From Mesostigma viride (Eukaryota > Streptophyta > Mesostigmatophyceae > Mesostigmatales > Mesostigmataceae), in assembly GCA_009746045.1 (NCBI GenBank), contig RPFO01000819.1, positions 1,315,108 through 1,379,107 on the forward strand: a stretch of DNA of 64,000 nucleotides, written 5' to 3'. The translations under genes and the position numbers were made by a program. The notes under the pieces are model-generated. The model saw nothing but the letters and a program-made list of their open reading frames with translations. It was not told the DNA's origin and did no database searches. Of the stretch, positions 29,780-40,793 are shown piece after piece; position 1 is the stretch's first letter; every line of letters starts with the position of its first letter.

Positions 29780-32300
29780 TCAGGACCTGTCGGAGCATCC
29801 TGTAAACCTTGCCCGGTCTAGCTTAGCTGCCAGTGTTGGCGTGAGTGTCCACGCCTCGGCGCCATACGTGAGCACCGTGAGGACGAGGACCTTGAAGACG
29901 GCATGCGCTTGCGGTGCTCGCCCAGGCCCTTCGAGCCGCCAGTAGGTGTTGAGCGAACGGAGCCTGGCCCAGGCCAGGCCGATGCGGATCAGTGTCCACA
30001 TTAATTGTCGGCGGTGTCAGGAAGCATGCTCCCCAACCAACAGTTTGAAGCGATCGCGGAACGGGACCTCCGTCCCGTCGAGCAGGCGCGGCAGCGGTGG
30101 GCGACTGGAGGCCCCAATCACCATCGCCTCAGTTTTGACACTAATCTCCAACCCCACCGTCCTCGCCTCCAGGCCCAGACAGTCCAGCCAGGTCTGAATG
30201 TACGTGCTCGGGGCGCGCGATGAGGGTGGTGTTGTCCGCATAAATCAGCCTGTCGGCCAGGCGGTAGCCAGTGCTAACCCCGCCATGCTCGCGCTCGTTA
30301 AGTATGTCCAAGCCTGGCTCGGACCCCTTATATAAGAGCAGTAAATCGCGCACGTGCCCGACGCATGACTGTCGTGATCCACGACAATAATGAACAGGCA
30401 TGGGGACAGGACACAACCTTGCCACACCCCGTGGTGAAGGGGGAATGGTGGGGTGGTGCCTTCCGCAGTCCGCACTACTGGCAGCCTGTGAGCCCTCATA
30501 CAGTCGGCGAATTAATGGCAGCAATAAACGCTGGTGGCACCCGATCCAGAGCTAGGATGGCCCAAAGAGTCTCCCATGCAGAGGACCGTGTCAAAGGCCC
30601 TGATATAGTCAACAAAAATGAAGACCAGCGGCAAACTGTCAGGGCAAAGGCGACGCACCTCCTCCATCAACCGGCGCGCGACAAACACAGCCATGACAGT
30701 GTTACGACCACGACGGAAACCCATCTGAGACTCACCCAGGTGTGGATCCAGCGCGGCGCGGAGCCTGTGCAGCATTATGCGCATGAAGACCTTCAGCGCC
30801 GCCGGCGCTCTGGAGGCAAACACCCCGATAGTTACCGGGCCTCAGCAGCAGAGCCCTTCTTGTACAGCATGACGCGGATGGCCGTCTGCCACTCAGCAGG
30901 CGGGGGCTCGTCAGAGAACAGGACACCGGGTTGCAGAACGCCAGCAGAAGATCCCTCACCGCCGGGTCAGGGGTCTTCAGCAGCTCAGCCCAAAGGTGGT
31001 CGTCACCGACCGCCGCGTCGTACCGCAGCCGGCGAGCAAGGGCGCCGTCCAATTCCTTTAAAGTGAAGGGGTGGACGACATCGTTGGTGGCAAGGCAGCC
31101 CTCCTGCAAGGCGGGGACTTGGTAGTCCGCGGCCCGGAGGAGGGGGGCGCCGGCGGCGGCGGGGGTCCTGCAACCCCGAGACGGGCGGCCGTCTCGGGGT
31201 GACTGGCTGCGGGGGGGGGGCGCGAGCCCCGCCTGTCAAGGAAACATTGTGGGCCAACCATGCAGCGGTCAAGGCTGACCGGCGCCGTGCCGTCCCCCGT
31301 GTGCTCCACCGGGGTGCGCTGCCGCCGGCCGCCGAGCCGGTCGAGGTACGTGGTACCACATATCCTTGCCCTGGTTGCCAGCTTGGCAGGCCTTGGCATC
31401 TGCGATGCACTGGGCCGCCTCTGCGTCCTGAGCGTGCTCGTAGGCCTCCACGAGGGCGGCCTTGAGCACGGTCCGGTTTCTGCAGCGGGTCCCGGTTACG
31501 CTTGAGGCGGTGCCGGGCGGCCAATTAGACCTTGGGGTCCTGGCGGTAGAGCGGGCCGGGGCGGCGGCGGGGCATGACCGGCAGGTGCCGGGCCGCCAGC
31601 AACGGGGCACGGGCCGCAAAGCCCGCAAAAATGGCGGCATTGGGAGCACTCTTGTCCAGCTCGTCGACGTCCGCCCGGGCGTCCAGGGCCGACAGGTACT
31701 CCAGTCGGCACCGGTTCCGCTCGTGCTCGGCGTCCGTCCAGTCCTCAGGATCTCCCCGGCGGGACCAGGCGTATAGAGCAGACCAGTCAGGGCGGGCCAC
31801 TGGGGCGCGGCGCTCGGGGACATGAAACCGGAGCCGAATGGCCGCGCACACCAACCGGTGGTCAGAGCACACCGTGGGCGTGTCAAACACTCGGGTGTCC
31901 AGAACCGAGGTGCACCTGCTGGGCTGCCGTACCACCACGTATTCCAGACATGCAGGCCTGACGGCCGTTAGGGCCCCGAAAAGTGACCAAGTCCTGTGAG
32001 GGACGTTGAAATTGTGGCAGTTGACAGCAACCATCCCGCTATCCCGCAAAATTAAGGCAGAAAACAGGGGAGTGTTGTCGTTAGCAACCGTGCCAGCAGT
32101 GCCCACGGAGAGCGTGGCATTGGCGTCGAGCAGCATAACCAAAAAGTGGCCGGCCGGGGTGGCCCCCTCCGAAAGGTAAGGCTATGCAGGTAAGGCTATG
32201 CAGGTCCTCGAAGAACTTCTGGCGTTCCGACTCAGGTAGACCACTATGGGGTGCGTAGCTCACCCCGACCGTGAGGTGGTGTTTAGACCGCCCATCGACG
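29780..32300 (-). pseudogene. LINE ORF2 (APE endonuclease + reverse transcriptase), degenerate
   Basis: An antisense LINE polyprotein broken into several frames. From 5' (right) to 3' (left): an endonuclease/exonuclease/phosphatase domain (VSYAPHSGLPESERQKFFEDL near 32250-32190; MVMLLDANATL near 32140; CSDHRLVCAAIRLR near 31860); the linker; RT blocks (GFRRGRNTVMAV, VFIFVDYIRAFDTV near 30600; WQGCVLSPCLFIIVV near 30410; LIYADNTTLI at 30225-30249, where the usual YADD reads YADN); and the C-terminal AEAWTLT region near 29850. At least four frame changes separate these pieces. A 14-bp tandem duplication (taaggctatgcagg, near 32176-32203) lies in the endonuclease. It is the same LINE family as the copy at 44.7-46.1 kb. 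Confidence 0.82.
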
Positions 32301-33215
32301 GAGGCCTAAAATGTGCTACCATAAGGCGTGGCATCCCTATCTATGGGCACTAACTGTGCCGGGCTCCTTGCAAACCTCTATCTATACACTTATGAGCTTG
32401 CATTCATGGAGAATCTCATTGCCTCAAACGATGATGTTCTCATCTGACAGGCGTTTTATCCACACATGTCGATACATTGATGATGTCATTGCTTTCGATC
32501 GACAACCCTGATTTCGCAACCCATTTGTATATCACCGCTGGTCTGCCTGGCATCTACCCGCAAGCGTCCCTCACATTAAAGCTCACGTCGGAGGATACTA
32601 GTTGCAATTACCTCTCATTACCCATAACAAGAAGGGCTGGCGTACGGCTGTCTATGATTAGCGCAAGGATCCTAAATATCAGCAAATTCCTTTTATTCGC
32701 TACCCCGATATTCACAGTCTCCTTTCCCACGTACTGTAGCAAAATATGGTGTTAATTGTTCTTAGTAGTCAGTTGCATCGTTTTTCCCGTCTTTGTTCTT
32801 ATCGTGTCGATTTCATCACGACTCTTGTTGAACTTTTGCATCGTTTATTGGTCAAAAACTATATGACTAGAGACATTATGCTCCGTCAAGTCCGGTGTTT
32901 TTTGCAACGTCACCCACCACATCTGTTCGGTGCTGCCCCTTGGCACTTGAAGCTCTACAAACAGGTCGTGGACCGGCTGGATCGCGTAGTATCTCCGCAC
33001 ATCTGATCGAACCCTGTGATGCCAGATCTCCTCTGCGGCCGTTCCGAGCTTTACACTGGATTCGTTGTCCACATCGTCGCGTTGCTGCAGCAACACGATG
33101 TTTTCTGGCATACGCGGGCTTTTGGTTCCCGGCGCACATTTGAAAGTGCTGTCCTCCGGATTTTTGCCTTTGCACCGTGTGCAGTTCTTGGACGTTTGGA
33201 ATCATGGCATGGCTA
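32300..33215 (+). pseudogene. Penelope-like element RT fragment
   Basis: A degenerate RT of the Penelope-like (PLE) class in several frames. Recognisable blocks are MGTNCAGLLANLYLYTYELA (from 32343), RYIDDVIAF with the catalytic Asp pair (32470-32493), a YPQASLTLKLTSED segment (about 32563) and, after further frame changes, QLHRFSRLCSY...LLVKNYM (about 32770-32880). These match the order of the RT core and thumb in PLEs with the IPIGTNCAPLLA signature (Naiad/Chlamys-like). The 5' half, including the nuclease, is absent here. Strand is opposite to the neighbouring LINE ORF2. Confidence 0.72.
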
Positions 33216-33304
33216 ACTTAATGACTGACTAGCTAGACCTTTTTCAGTGGTTTCCCATTTGCGGGTATTTCCTCGTAAATGGTGGGAGAGCGATCGCAGC
33301 AATG

Positions 33305-33575
33305 GTGCTCACCACTAGACACTCCCGGCCTGGCAGTTAGGCTCGAAACACACGCCCTGATCAAGCAAGCTGTTTCCGGCCCCACCGTCTAAGTCATCTA
33401 GTCGCTCTACACGTAAGCCAGCCATAATTTCAATGCACAAGGCTACACATTTCCATCACCATTCATATTCATCATCCTGAACGACTCGAACACGTCGCGG
33501 ACAAGATAACGGCTCGATCGAGCTACCATGGTCCGGATCGATTCTCCCGATTTCTGGCCTGTGCTGGTTGCCTCC
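33305..33575 (+). repeat. ~270-bp dispersed repeat, copy 1 (others at 40487-40755 and, partly inverted, near 46310-46480)
   Basis: Starts near tcaccactagacactcccgg and runs through cacgccctgatcaagcaagc to gatttctggcctg. The copy at 40487-40755 is in the same orientation and very similar; the copy near 46310-46480 is inverted. Two of the three copies adjoin Penelope-like fragments (this one downstream of the PLE RT, the other at the 3' side of the minus-strand PLE), so it may be a PLE terminal repeat. Confidence 0.6.
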
Positions 33576-33589
33576 TTGATAGATGGCAA

Positions 33590-33800
33590 GTAGTGATGAA
33601 GGAGACCGCCCCCAAGTCTGTGGGGGCTCCACGTGTGACCGCGTATGCGGGCATTCATAGCGATTCGGGCCGTGGAGCCCACAGCCCAGTTTAACTAGTA
33701 GGACCTAGATCGCTTACATCATCCATTCCATCCCATGTTCCCCTCCCACTGAGGAATTATGCTCACGTGACGCAGTCACGTGTCTATTAATTAATTAATT
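33590..33800 (-). repeat. inverted copy of the 27601-27808 repeat
   Basis: tgatgaaggagaccgccccc through to the cacgtgacgcagtcacgtg hairpin and the AATT tract, read on the opposite strand to 27601-27808, with moderate divergence. No coding potential. Confidence 0.7.
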
Positions 33801-33862
33801 AATTAATTAATTAATTAATTAATTAATTAATTAATTAATTAGTTAATTAATTAATTAACTAA
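33784..33862. repeat. (TTAA)n microsatellite
   Basis: About 78 bp of nearly perfect TTAA/AATT repeat at the end of the inverted dispersed repeat. Shorter versions end the related copies near 27601-27618 and 29245-29260. Confidence 0.9.
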
Positions 33863-33970
33863 TCATCTGGTGTGGAGCCCATCATAGGCTCACATGTACA
33901 TGGCTAAATAATGCTTATTCATCATCTGGTGTGGGGCCCATCATAGGCATACATGTACATGGTTACTAAG
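33862..33970 (+). repeat. ~58-bp tandem duplication
   Basis: Two copies of catctggtgtgg(a/g)gcccatcatagg...acatgtacatgg at 33864-33903 and 33922-33961, with linker sequence between. Confidence 0.7.
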
Positions 33971-34007
33971 CCTTACTATTCTATGTACACTGCTAATGCT
34001 ATAGTCC

Positions 34008-35727
34008 CCTAGCCCCTAAATGGGCAGAAATACTGCCGATGCATCGGCTGTAACTTCACAATTTTGCAAACCAGATGCCATCCAACCCACCCATATCCAA
34101 TGGCTGTCCTTGGGGGCCAAGCATGTCCATGAGTTGCCTTTCGGGTTGGTATATCACAACCTTACATATATGCAGGGTAGGCCATGTATAACTGCCGTCA
34201 AAGTCAGGGGGGTCAAGACGAGCGTTTTCATTTTTGGTAGAATGTGCATTTTGAATTATGTTGTAAGAGCTAGTAGGCACCTACCACTTCAGGGATGATA
34301 AACAATTAGTTGCTGAACAGTTTGAGCCGTTGGGGTCATCATTTGGGTGGGTATACCAGCAGTTACACCCAGTACAGCCCATAGCCCTGGGTACCGTTGG
34401 TAAAAAGCAACCAAGGGGGTAGGAGTGGGCATACTACCTACTAATACCTACTAATATGGCCCCCAACCATGCCACACAATACATTTCCCTTCCACAATGA
34501 TGGGGAAACATAACTGCATCATCACACTGCCCTCACATGGCACCTATGTGCAGGTGCCACCTTGTCCATGCACGTAGGTAACGTGGTACGGATACCCTAC
34601 GCAAGGCATGCATTCTAGGAGGCAGCCACCAACAAACTAGTGATTTTAAGCCTATTTCAGCTTGCCCTAGCAAGGATAAACTACACCTAAGCTGCTATAG
34701 CTTGCCAGGTGATGGCCAGCACACCTGGTGGCACATGCTGTCAATGGGAAGCTTCTACTCACCAGTTACATGCTTGATGATGCCACAGAGACCAGCCAAC
34801 TGCCTCACACTCATGCAATATGTGTGTGGCCGGGAAATGTATAACAAACATATATGGAGGTATTCAAACCCATACAGCCTCTAAAACTTATCACCATCAC
34901 CCTGTGGCAGGTCAACTGACTGAGGGAAGCATCTAAGAAGGGTGTTTTAGAAAGGGGCCAGGCCAGGGTCAAGAAAGAGCATGAATAATGCAAAAAGAAT
35001 GTGCTACACAAGCTAGAACGTATATATAAACGTCAAACATCGATAGGAAAACGATGCTTAAGCTTTACCAGGCATAGATGGCGTTACCTTGGCCCAGGCG
35101 GTGGCCGCAAAATGGCGCATTTCGGCACACCAAAGTTGTGCAGCATGGTCGCTGGATTCGGCGAATTCTGGCCACCCTTGCACGTTTACGACTACTATGT
35201 ATCATAAAAAGTACAAAGAAACCAATATATCCTTTAAAATACGCCGGAAAGGTATTGCTGTCAACGTTTCTATCGTCCGGCCTGATCGCAGTTTTTTCCA
35301 GCAAGAACGCTGCCGACACCTATCAAATGGCATTCCCGCGACCCAAAAATTGGCCTGTATCATCTTTAGGACGTATAAAATTAATTTCCTGAGTTTGGTA
35401 AGAAAATTCGAACGAAAACGTAAATGCCATGCGTGGGCGCAAGCCGCCATGGCCAGGTCGTCGTTTTCCGGAATGCACGTTGTACGTGAAAAAGTACCCT
35501 GACCCCTTGTACTTTGACCGGCCAGAACACCTCTATAACTTTGTCAGAAGTATGCAAACCCTAGTACCATGCTGTGAGGAAAATTATAAACTTTCGATCT
35601 TCTCAGCTAAACGTTTCCTAATTCTCAATAGTTTTCGCGGCATTTGGTCCCCCGAGAAGGGGCCGACGTGTCGGCTGTAACTCAGTTTTAGGCGGAAAAT
35701 CGGCAGCCAGACCATTTAGGGGCTAGG
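34008..35727. mobile_element. possible DNA transposon remnant with 16-bp terminal inverted repeats
   Basis: cctagcccctaaatgg at 34008-34023 and its exact reverse complement at 35712-35727 bracket 1.72 kb. A second pair of short matches lies just inside (ctgccgat and atcggcag; cggctgtaact also recurs at both ends). I see no transposase, and no clear target duplication flanks it, so it could be chance or a non-autonomous element. It abuts LINE ORF1 copy B. Confidence 0.4.
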
Positions 35728-35739
35728 CTGGGGAGTTGC

Positions 35740-37020
35740 TGAGGGTGCGGGGGCAGCGGGGGTCGCAGCCTTGCCAGGGCTTGTGGCCGACGTAGATGGC
35801 CGTCCCCTTCCAGTATACCGGCTTCCCTGACGCTGTCTGCCGGCTGGGGCTGGAGGTAGGTCGGCCATAGCTCCCGTCGCCGTTGTTGCTGCGCCAAGGT
35901 CCAGTCGTCGTCCAGAGTGTAGGGAGTCCTCTCGAGCCGCTTGCGGCATCTGCGGAACGAAATCTTGTCCGCCGCGTTCTCAAAGATGAGCAGCAGCGGA
36001 GGCAGTCCCGCCTTACGTACCCCGCCAGCGGCCGGGAAGGCCCGGTGGGTGGGCCTCGAGCTTGATCTCACCAATGAGGCCCATGCGGCCAAGGATTTCT
36101 CTCTCAAACGCCTGGGCAAGCTTCACGGAGCTCTCACCTTCCACTTTGTCGAAGTTCTTGACGATGACGTTAAGCCAGCTGCGCTTGTCAAGCTCGGCCT
36201 CCTCGCGGAGGTCGAGCGTTTGTTGCCGCGATGGTGGAGGCGGTGGAGGTGGTGTGGTGCTTCAGCATGTCGGCCCGGCAGGTCTGGTGGGGAGGAGCAT
36301 CGCCGGCTGGGCCAGCGGGGGCTGGCTTGGCGGCAATGTCCTTCACCACCTGGGCGGTGAGGCCTGCGGTGTTTTGCAGGCACTCGATGGCGATGGCGTT
36401 GTCTTGGAGGCGCTTGTCGATGTCACGGAGCTGCCAGGCCGCGGGTAATGGCGTCGGTGCATATGGTGGAGGTGGTGGAGGTGGTGGAGGTGGTGGAGGT
36501 GGTGGCGGTGCATCAGTGGTCAGGCGGAGGCGAGGAGAGTGGAGGTGGCGGTGGAGATGGTGGAGAGGTGGGGGAGCGCTCGGTAGCCAGCGTGCGGCCC
36601 ATGGCTGCCACATCTGCAGCGATCGGGGGGGCCACGTGCTGCTCAAGGGCCTCCTTATGAAGGAGTGAGCGGATGGAGGATTCGGTCAAGGTGGTGGTGA
36701 GGGGCTTGGGAGGCCAAAGCTCCTCGAGGGAGCGTCCAAGAAGGGAGAAGAGGGCGTATTGCTGAAGGTGGGGGTGGGCGGTGCTGTGGAGGTTCGCAGC
36801 CGAACGGTATTGAAAGAAGGCATTGCGAAGGCGGCCCGCCTGGTGGTGGAGCTGCGACTGCTGCGTCCACAGTTCAATAAGTGAGTCGCGCGATCCAAAA
36901 AACACGTAGCTCAGGATGCGGTCGCGGTTGAGCTTGTCGAAAAACTGAGGCGGGGCGCCAGCTGGCTGGCGTCAAAGTCGAACTCCTCCTAGAACCAGGG
37001 CACGACAGGCTCCGTCCAGG
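35740..37020 (-). pseudogene. LINE (L1-type) ORF1, copy B
   Basis: Minus-strand ORF1p of the same family as copy A, more complete at its N-terminus: SRDSLIELWTQQSQLHHQAGR, HPHLQQYALFSLLGRSLEELW and SSIRSLLHKEALEQHVAPPIAADVAAMG (37000-36590). Then come a Pro-rich run encoded by a GGTGGA repeat (36465-36510), a helical linker and the RRM-like part (GLPPLLLIFENAADKISF, DDDWTLAQQQRRRELWPTYL; 36020-35830). The pieces are in different frames (at least two changes). ORF2 does not follow. Confidence 0.75.
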
Positions 37021-39120
37021 CAGAGCCGGACTGCACTTGGGCTCAGGCGACTCGGCTGTCGAGGCGACCCCGGGGGCCGAGGCGACCTGGCATGCTATGT
37101 ACTAAGTGCTTGGCTAGTGGAGCCGCTGCCTTCAGGCCGGGCCGGAAGGCGAAGAGTACTGCAGCCAGAGCTGCAGGCGGGATTTCAGGGCTTAGTGCAC
37201 GGCCGCCACTGAGGCTGCGTTGCGTAGGCCGTAGAGGAGCGTTTGGTCGTCATAATATAGCTTGTTAGCTTCGGGTAACTGAATATATCAGCGTGTGCGT
37301 CTTATTGAGAAAGATGACGCTTCGCGTAATAGCTGCAGGCCCTGGTCACAATACTGCGTTACAGCTGTACATAACCCACTATTATCAATAGTAGCATGAT
37401 GCGCCTGGAAAAGACGCATCGGCAGTGCAAGTGATCTGACTGCATTTGGGGCTCAGACGCAAAAGTTCTGAGCTCCGCCGTCAGCCATGTCCGCTCGCGG
37501 CCCATGGCTCGTAGCCGGGCACACGGTGTTGCACCGCCACAAATCACCAAATTTGGTGCAGCTACAATTAACGCCACAATTGGCGGCACGACCCTGTCTG
37601 ACAAGCAGTGTACCTGATTCAATTGCAGTGAGGGCCTTAAGTTTTGTCGAGGTTCCTGGCCTCTGGCATGCATGACAAATTATCTTGCCCCAGCTCCTGA
37701 TAACTGATATGCTGATCAATTAAGGGGACGGGACACCCCCGAATTTTTTGGCGCCAAAAAATTCGCGCCGGAGCCGAAGGTCACAAATTTCACGTGCACG
37801 GTGCGCGCACCCCTTGCGGAAGTGGCCATGGCGACTGCGTTCAGGCGAAACTACCACACTAGGGCAGGCGAAATGCAAAAATTTTACTCGAATCTAAAAG
37901 GAGATGAGTTTATGATGTTAGTTTTTGGCGGAAATCAGCTGGTTTACAATATCGCTGTTGTTTTTTTATGCCATCGGCATGGGGGGTAATCTGAATTTTT
38001 TGGTCGCGCGGAATGAAATAGAATTCATGATAGCGGCTGTAAAATAGCGGTTTTGGGGGCTGTTCTGACCTTGAAGCAGGCATTAATATCGGTTGCATCG
38101 AATTCTAAACCGAGCTGGTGCTTTTTGCCAGATTTTCGGCCATTATCGGTAAGTAATTGTTCAGACCTGCGCAGTGCGTGTCTGACCTGTCCATGGAAGA
38201 ACGGCTGTTGTTGCGCGCCTGGGCGAGGGATTTACGAGGGCAAGGTACAGATTTGTCGCGAACGTTATCTGCTATCGGTGCTTTCTTCTATGAGCTCATC
38301 GTTCGAGGTTTTTTGCGTTCTTTTTGGGCAGTTTCCGCCAGCTAGCTCGCCGTCGCTTGCCGTTGTGTTGTCGAATACCTGGCAGCTTTAGATTGTTTTC
38401 GTTGATGTCGTGATCAGGGCCGCTTCAGTCGCAGCCTATAGCTCTTCGGGAAGGTATAAGGCATTTCATAAAACGTGTTCTGGCAAGGATGTTGTGCGTA
38501 TGGACGCTTCTTGTTGTTTGAGAGTGACGCACCCTCTCCTCACAGGCCGCAGCGGCATCACAGCGCTCATGCGGTGAAGGGCCGCCAATGGTTTCTTTGC
38601 ATTTTATCGTGCAGGGATGGAAGTGTTATAGTGATGATGATGTTGGAGATATTGCATTTGTGTGACTGCATGTAGATAGCTGGCACCAATGGTTGTTTGA
38701 GCTTTCCTTTGTTATGATGATGTGACAAGACTACAATGTGCTGAGCCAACCATGGTTGACATGCATGACTGCATGCAAGCTATATATACCATGTTCTTAC
38801 TTGGTTCCTTGCCCTCCATAGTCCCAGTTTGTCATCCATGCCGGGGAGGACAGTTTAGGAGGTGTTGTTGTGTTGATTAGCTTGGTTGGCATCAACCTTA
38901 CACTCTAACCTGGGAGAAACATAGGAAATGCCGCTTAGGCATGTTAGGGCTACCATCGTCAAGGCTATGCACATATTTACAAGGCTGGCCATGCTGGAGG
39001 GATGATGAAGACATATGAGGTGCGTGGCCACCCCTTTGTACTTTGTAAACATACTCTGCATGGTTTTGGTGCATGTTGGATGGCATATTAAGTGGCACTG
39101 TGGGGTTACTAACTTACTGA
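37021..39120. other. no gene recognised
   Basis: Long stretch without a supported gene. 37720-37850 is an inverted copy of about 46490-46640 and contains the 24-bp perfect palindrome at 37741-37764 centred on ttggcgccaa. The remainder shows no family I recognise. Confidence 0.45.
37741..37764. repeat. 24-bp perfect palindrome in a dispersed repeat
   Basis: gaattttttggc and its reverse complement meet at a ggcgcc core. The related sequence near 46603-46623 (inverted copy) keeps most of the symmetry. Confidence 0.8.
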
Positions 39121-39640
39121 GTGGTCCTTAGCGCCTTGTCATGTGGTCATATAGGAAACCCATCAACTTGAGCAGTTCTTGTCGCAATGACCCCCCACAT
39201 TGAGCATGCGTTGCCGTCAGCGTGCAAGAGTTGATTATGTGTGCTTTGGTCAGTTTGCAGATGTCTTTGATGAAGAAGGAGGTGCTAGTGTGGCTAAATG
39301 GTTACTCTAATTTCCTTGTAGCGTCTACATGGGTGGCCGTCTTGGAATGGTTGTAACTTGGGCAGTTCTTGTCAGAATGGCGTCAAACCTTGAACATAGG
39401 AGGTACCATATGTGCAGAGAATGGTAGTATGTGGTTTGGCCAGTTTTCATGAGGCTTAGATGTATAAAGGGGTGTTAGTGTGGTTAAATACTAGCTAAAA
39501 CCTCCCTTAGCTTCGTCACAGGTGGCAATCTAGGAATATCCATCAAATAGGGCTGCGCTTGTCAGAATGACCTGAAAATTTGGGGCTGCATGTCCCCCAA
39601 CCTCTAGTATTTGGGAATATATGATTTGGCCCTATTCCAT
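39121..39640. repeat. degenerate ~190-bp tandem repeat, about 2.7 copies
   Basis: Landmarks recur every 190 bp: agcagttcttgtc (39171), ggcagttcttgtc (39361), ggctgcgcttgtc (39551). Flanking landmarks (gtgctagtgtgg/gtgttagtgtgg; ggtggccgtcttggaat/ggtggcaatctaggaat) keep the same spacing. It is old and non-coding. Confidence 0.65.
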
Positions 39641-40486
39641 GTGTTTATGATTTGATAATTTTTTTTTTCATTAAAAAAGTACCCTTTTTGCGGGAAAATC
39701 CATCAATGTGTGTAAACATGATTATTTTGTGCTCAAAATTAGGTAGCATTTCTCAAAAGTCAGGGAACTATATGGGAATATATGATTTGGTCCCAATATG
39801 TTTGCCCACTGCCCTAGGAAAAATGTGACTAGAATAGCGTCTTTTTCTATTTTTAGCGCGTTACCGGTGCCCTGTGGGGGCTAGTACCCCCCCCAAGTGG
39901 CTGGAAATTTTTTTTTTTATCATATTAATGGTCCCCAATCATCATTGGATTTTTAGCACATGCATAGGTATGGTTTCCAGAAAAGTGCCCTTTAGGGGTG
40001 TCCCCTCCCCTTAACAAGTACCTAGCTAGCTTTTTGCGTGAAAATATTTAGCAGGTCTAGCAGTTGACACAAGAAATGCATGAGCTAGGAACTTGACATG
40101 GCTCTCCATACATATGTTGAAAGTGTGAATGTTCAAAATAGTGTAGTTTTCTGGAGGTAGCCCAATTTAAATGAAGCTACTGAGGTCCACTACCTCGGTG
40201 GGTACCGGCTCATCAGTGAATATTCATATGCAATACACGTCGTACGCGGCCCGAGGTGTATAATGTATAATACCGGGTGTATAATGTATTATACGCTGAT
40301 CGTACGCTAACTCTTGAAAACCGGCCCCTTCTTTGGCATGGTTTTGAGGGGGTTTCAACATTCTGAGCAACCAAGCATGGTCTGCTGGTGTTTTTGCCAT
40401 ACCTTTTGCCTATACATGACATATATAGCATGACCTTGGCATTGCCATCATTACCTAGAAATCCAAGCATAGTTTATAACGGTGCA
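39641..40486. other. no gene recognised; T-rich runs
   Basis: Includes poly(T) near 39659-39669 and 39909-39919. Nothing codes. A short direct repeat (gtgtataatgtataatac / gtgtataatgtattatac) lies at 40256-40294. Confidence 0.4.
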
Positions 40487-40755
40487 ATGGTGCTTACCCC
40501 TAGACACTCCCGGCCAGTTAGGCTCGAAACACACGCCCTGATCAAGCAAGCTGTTTTCGGCCCCACCGTCTAGGTCATCTAGTCGCTGTACACGTAAGCC
40601 AGCCATAATTTCAATGCACAAGGCTACACATTTCCATCACCATTCATATTCATCATCCTGAACGACTCGAACACGCGGACATTGAAGATAACGGCAGGCT
40701 CGAGCTACCATGGTCCGGATTCTCCCGATTTCTGGCCTGCGCTGGTTGTCTCCTT
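40487..40755 (+). repeat. ~270-bp dispersed repeat, copy 2
   Basis: Same orientation as 33305-33575 (cacgccctgatcaagcaagc...gatttctggcctg). Its continuation to 40840 (ggctaggaggcgtggcctttg) is matched inverted at about 46310-46400, placing inverted repeats on both sides of the 40.8-46.3 kb block. Confidence 0.65.
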
Positions 40756-40793
40756 AATATGTATTAGATTGGTTGAATATAGTTTGTTTTCGG

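Noticed and set aside
34020-34298. 92-codon open frame as a host gene
   Set aside because: No similarity to a known family, no supporting neighbours, and it lies within a putative transposon remnant.
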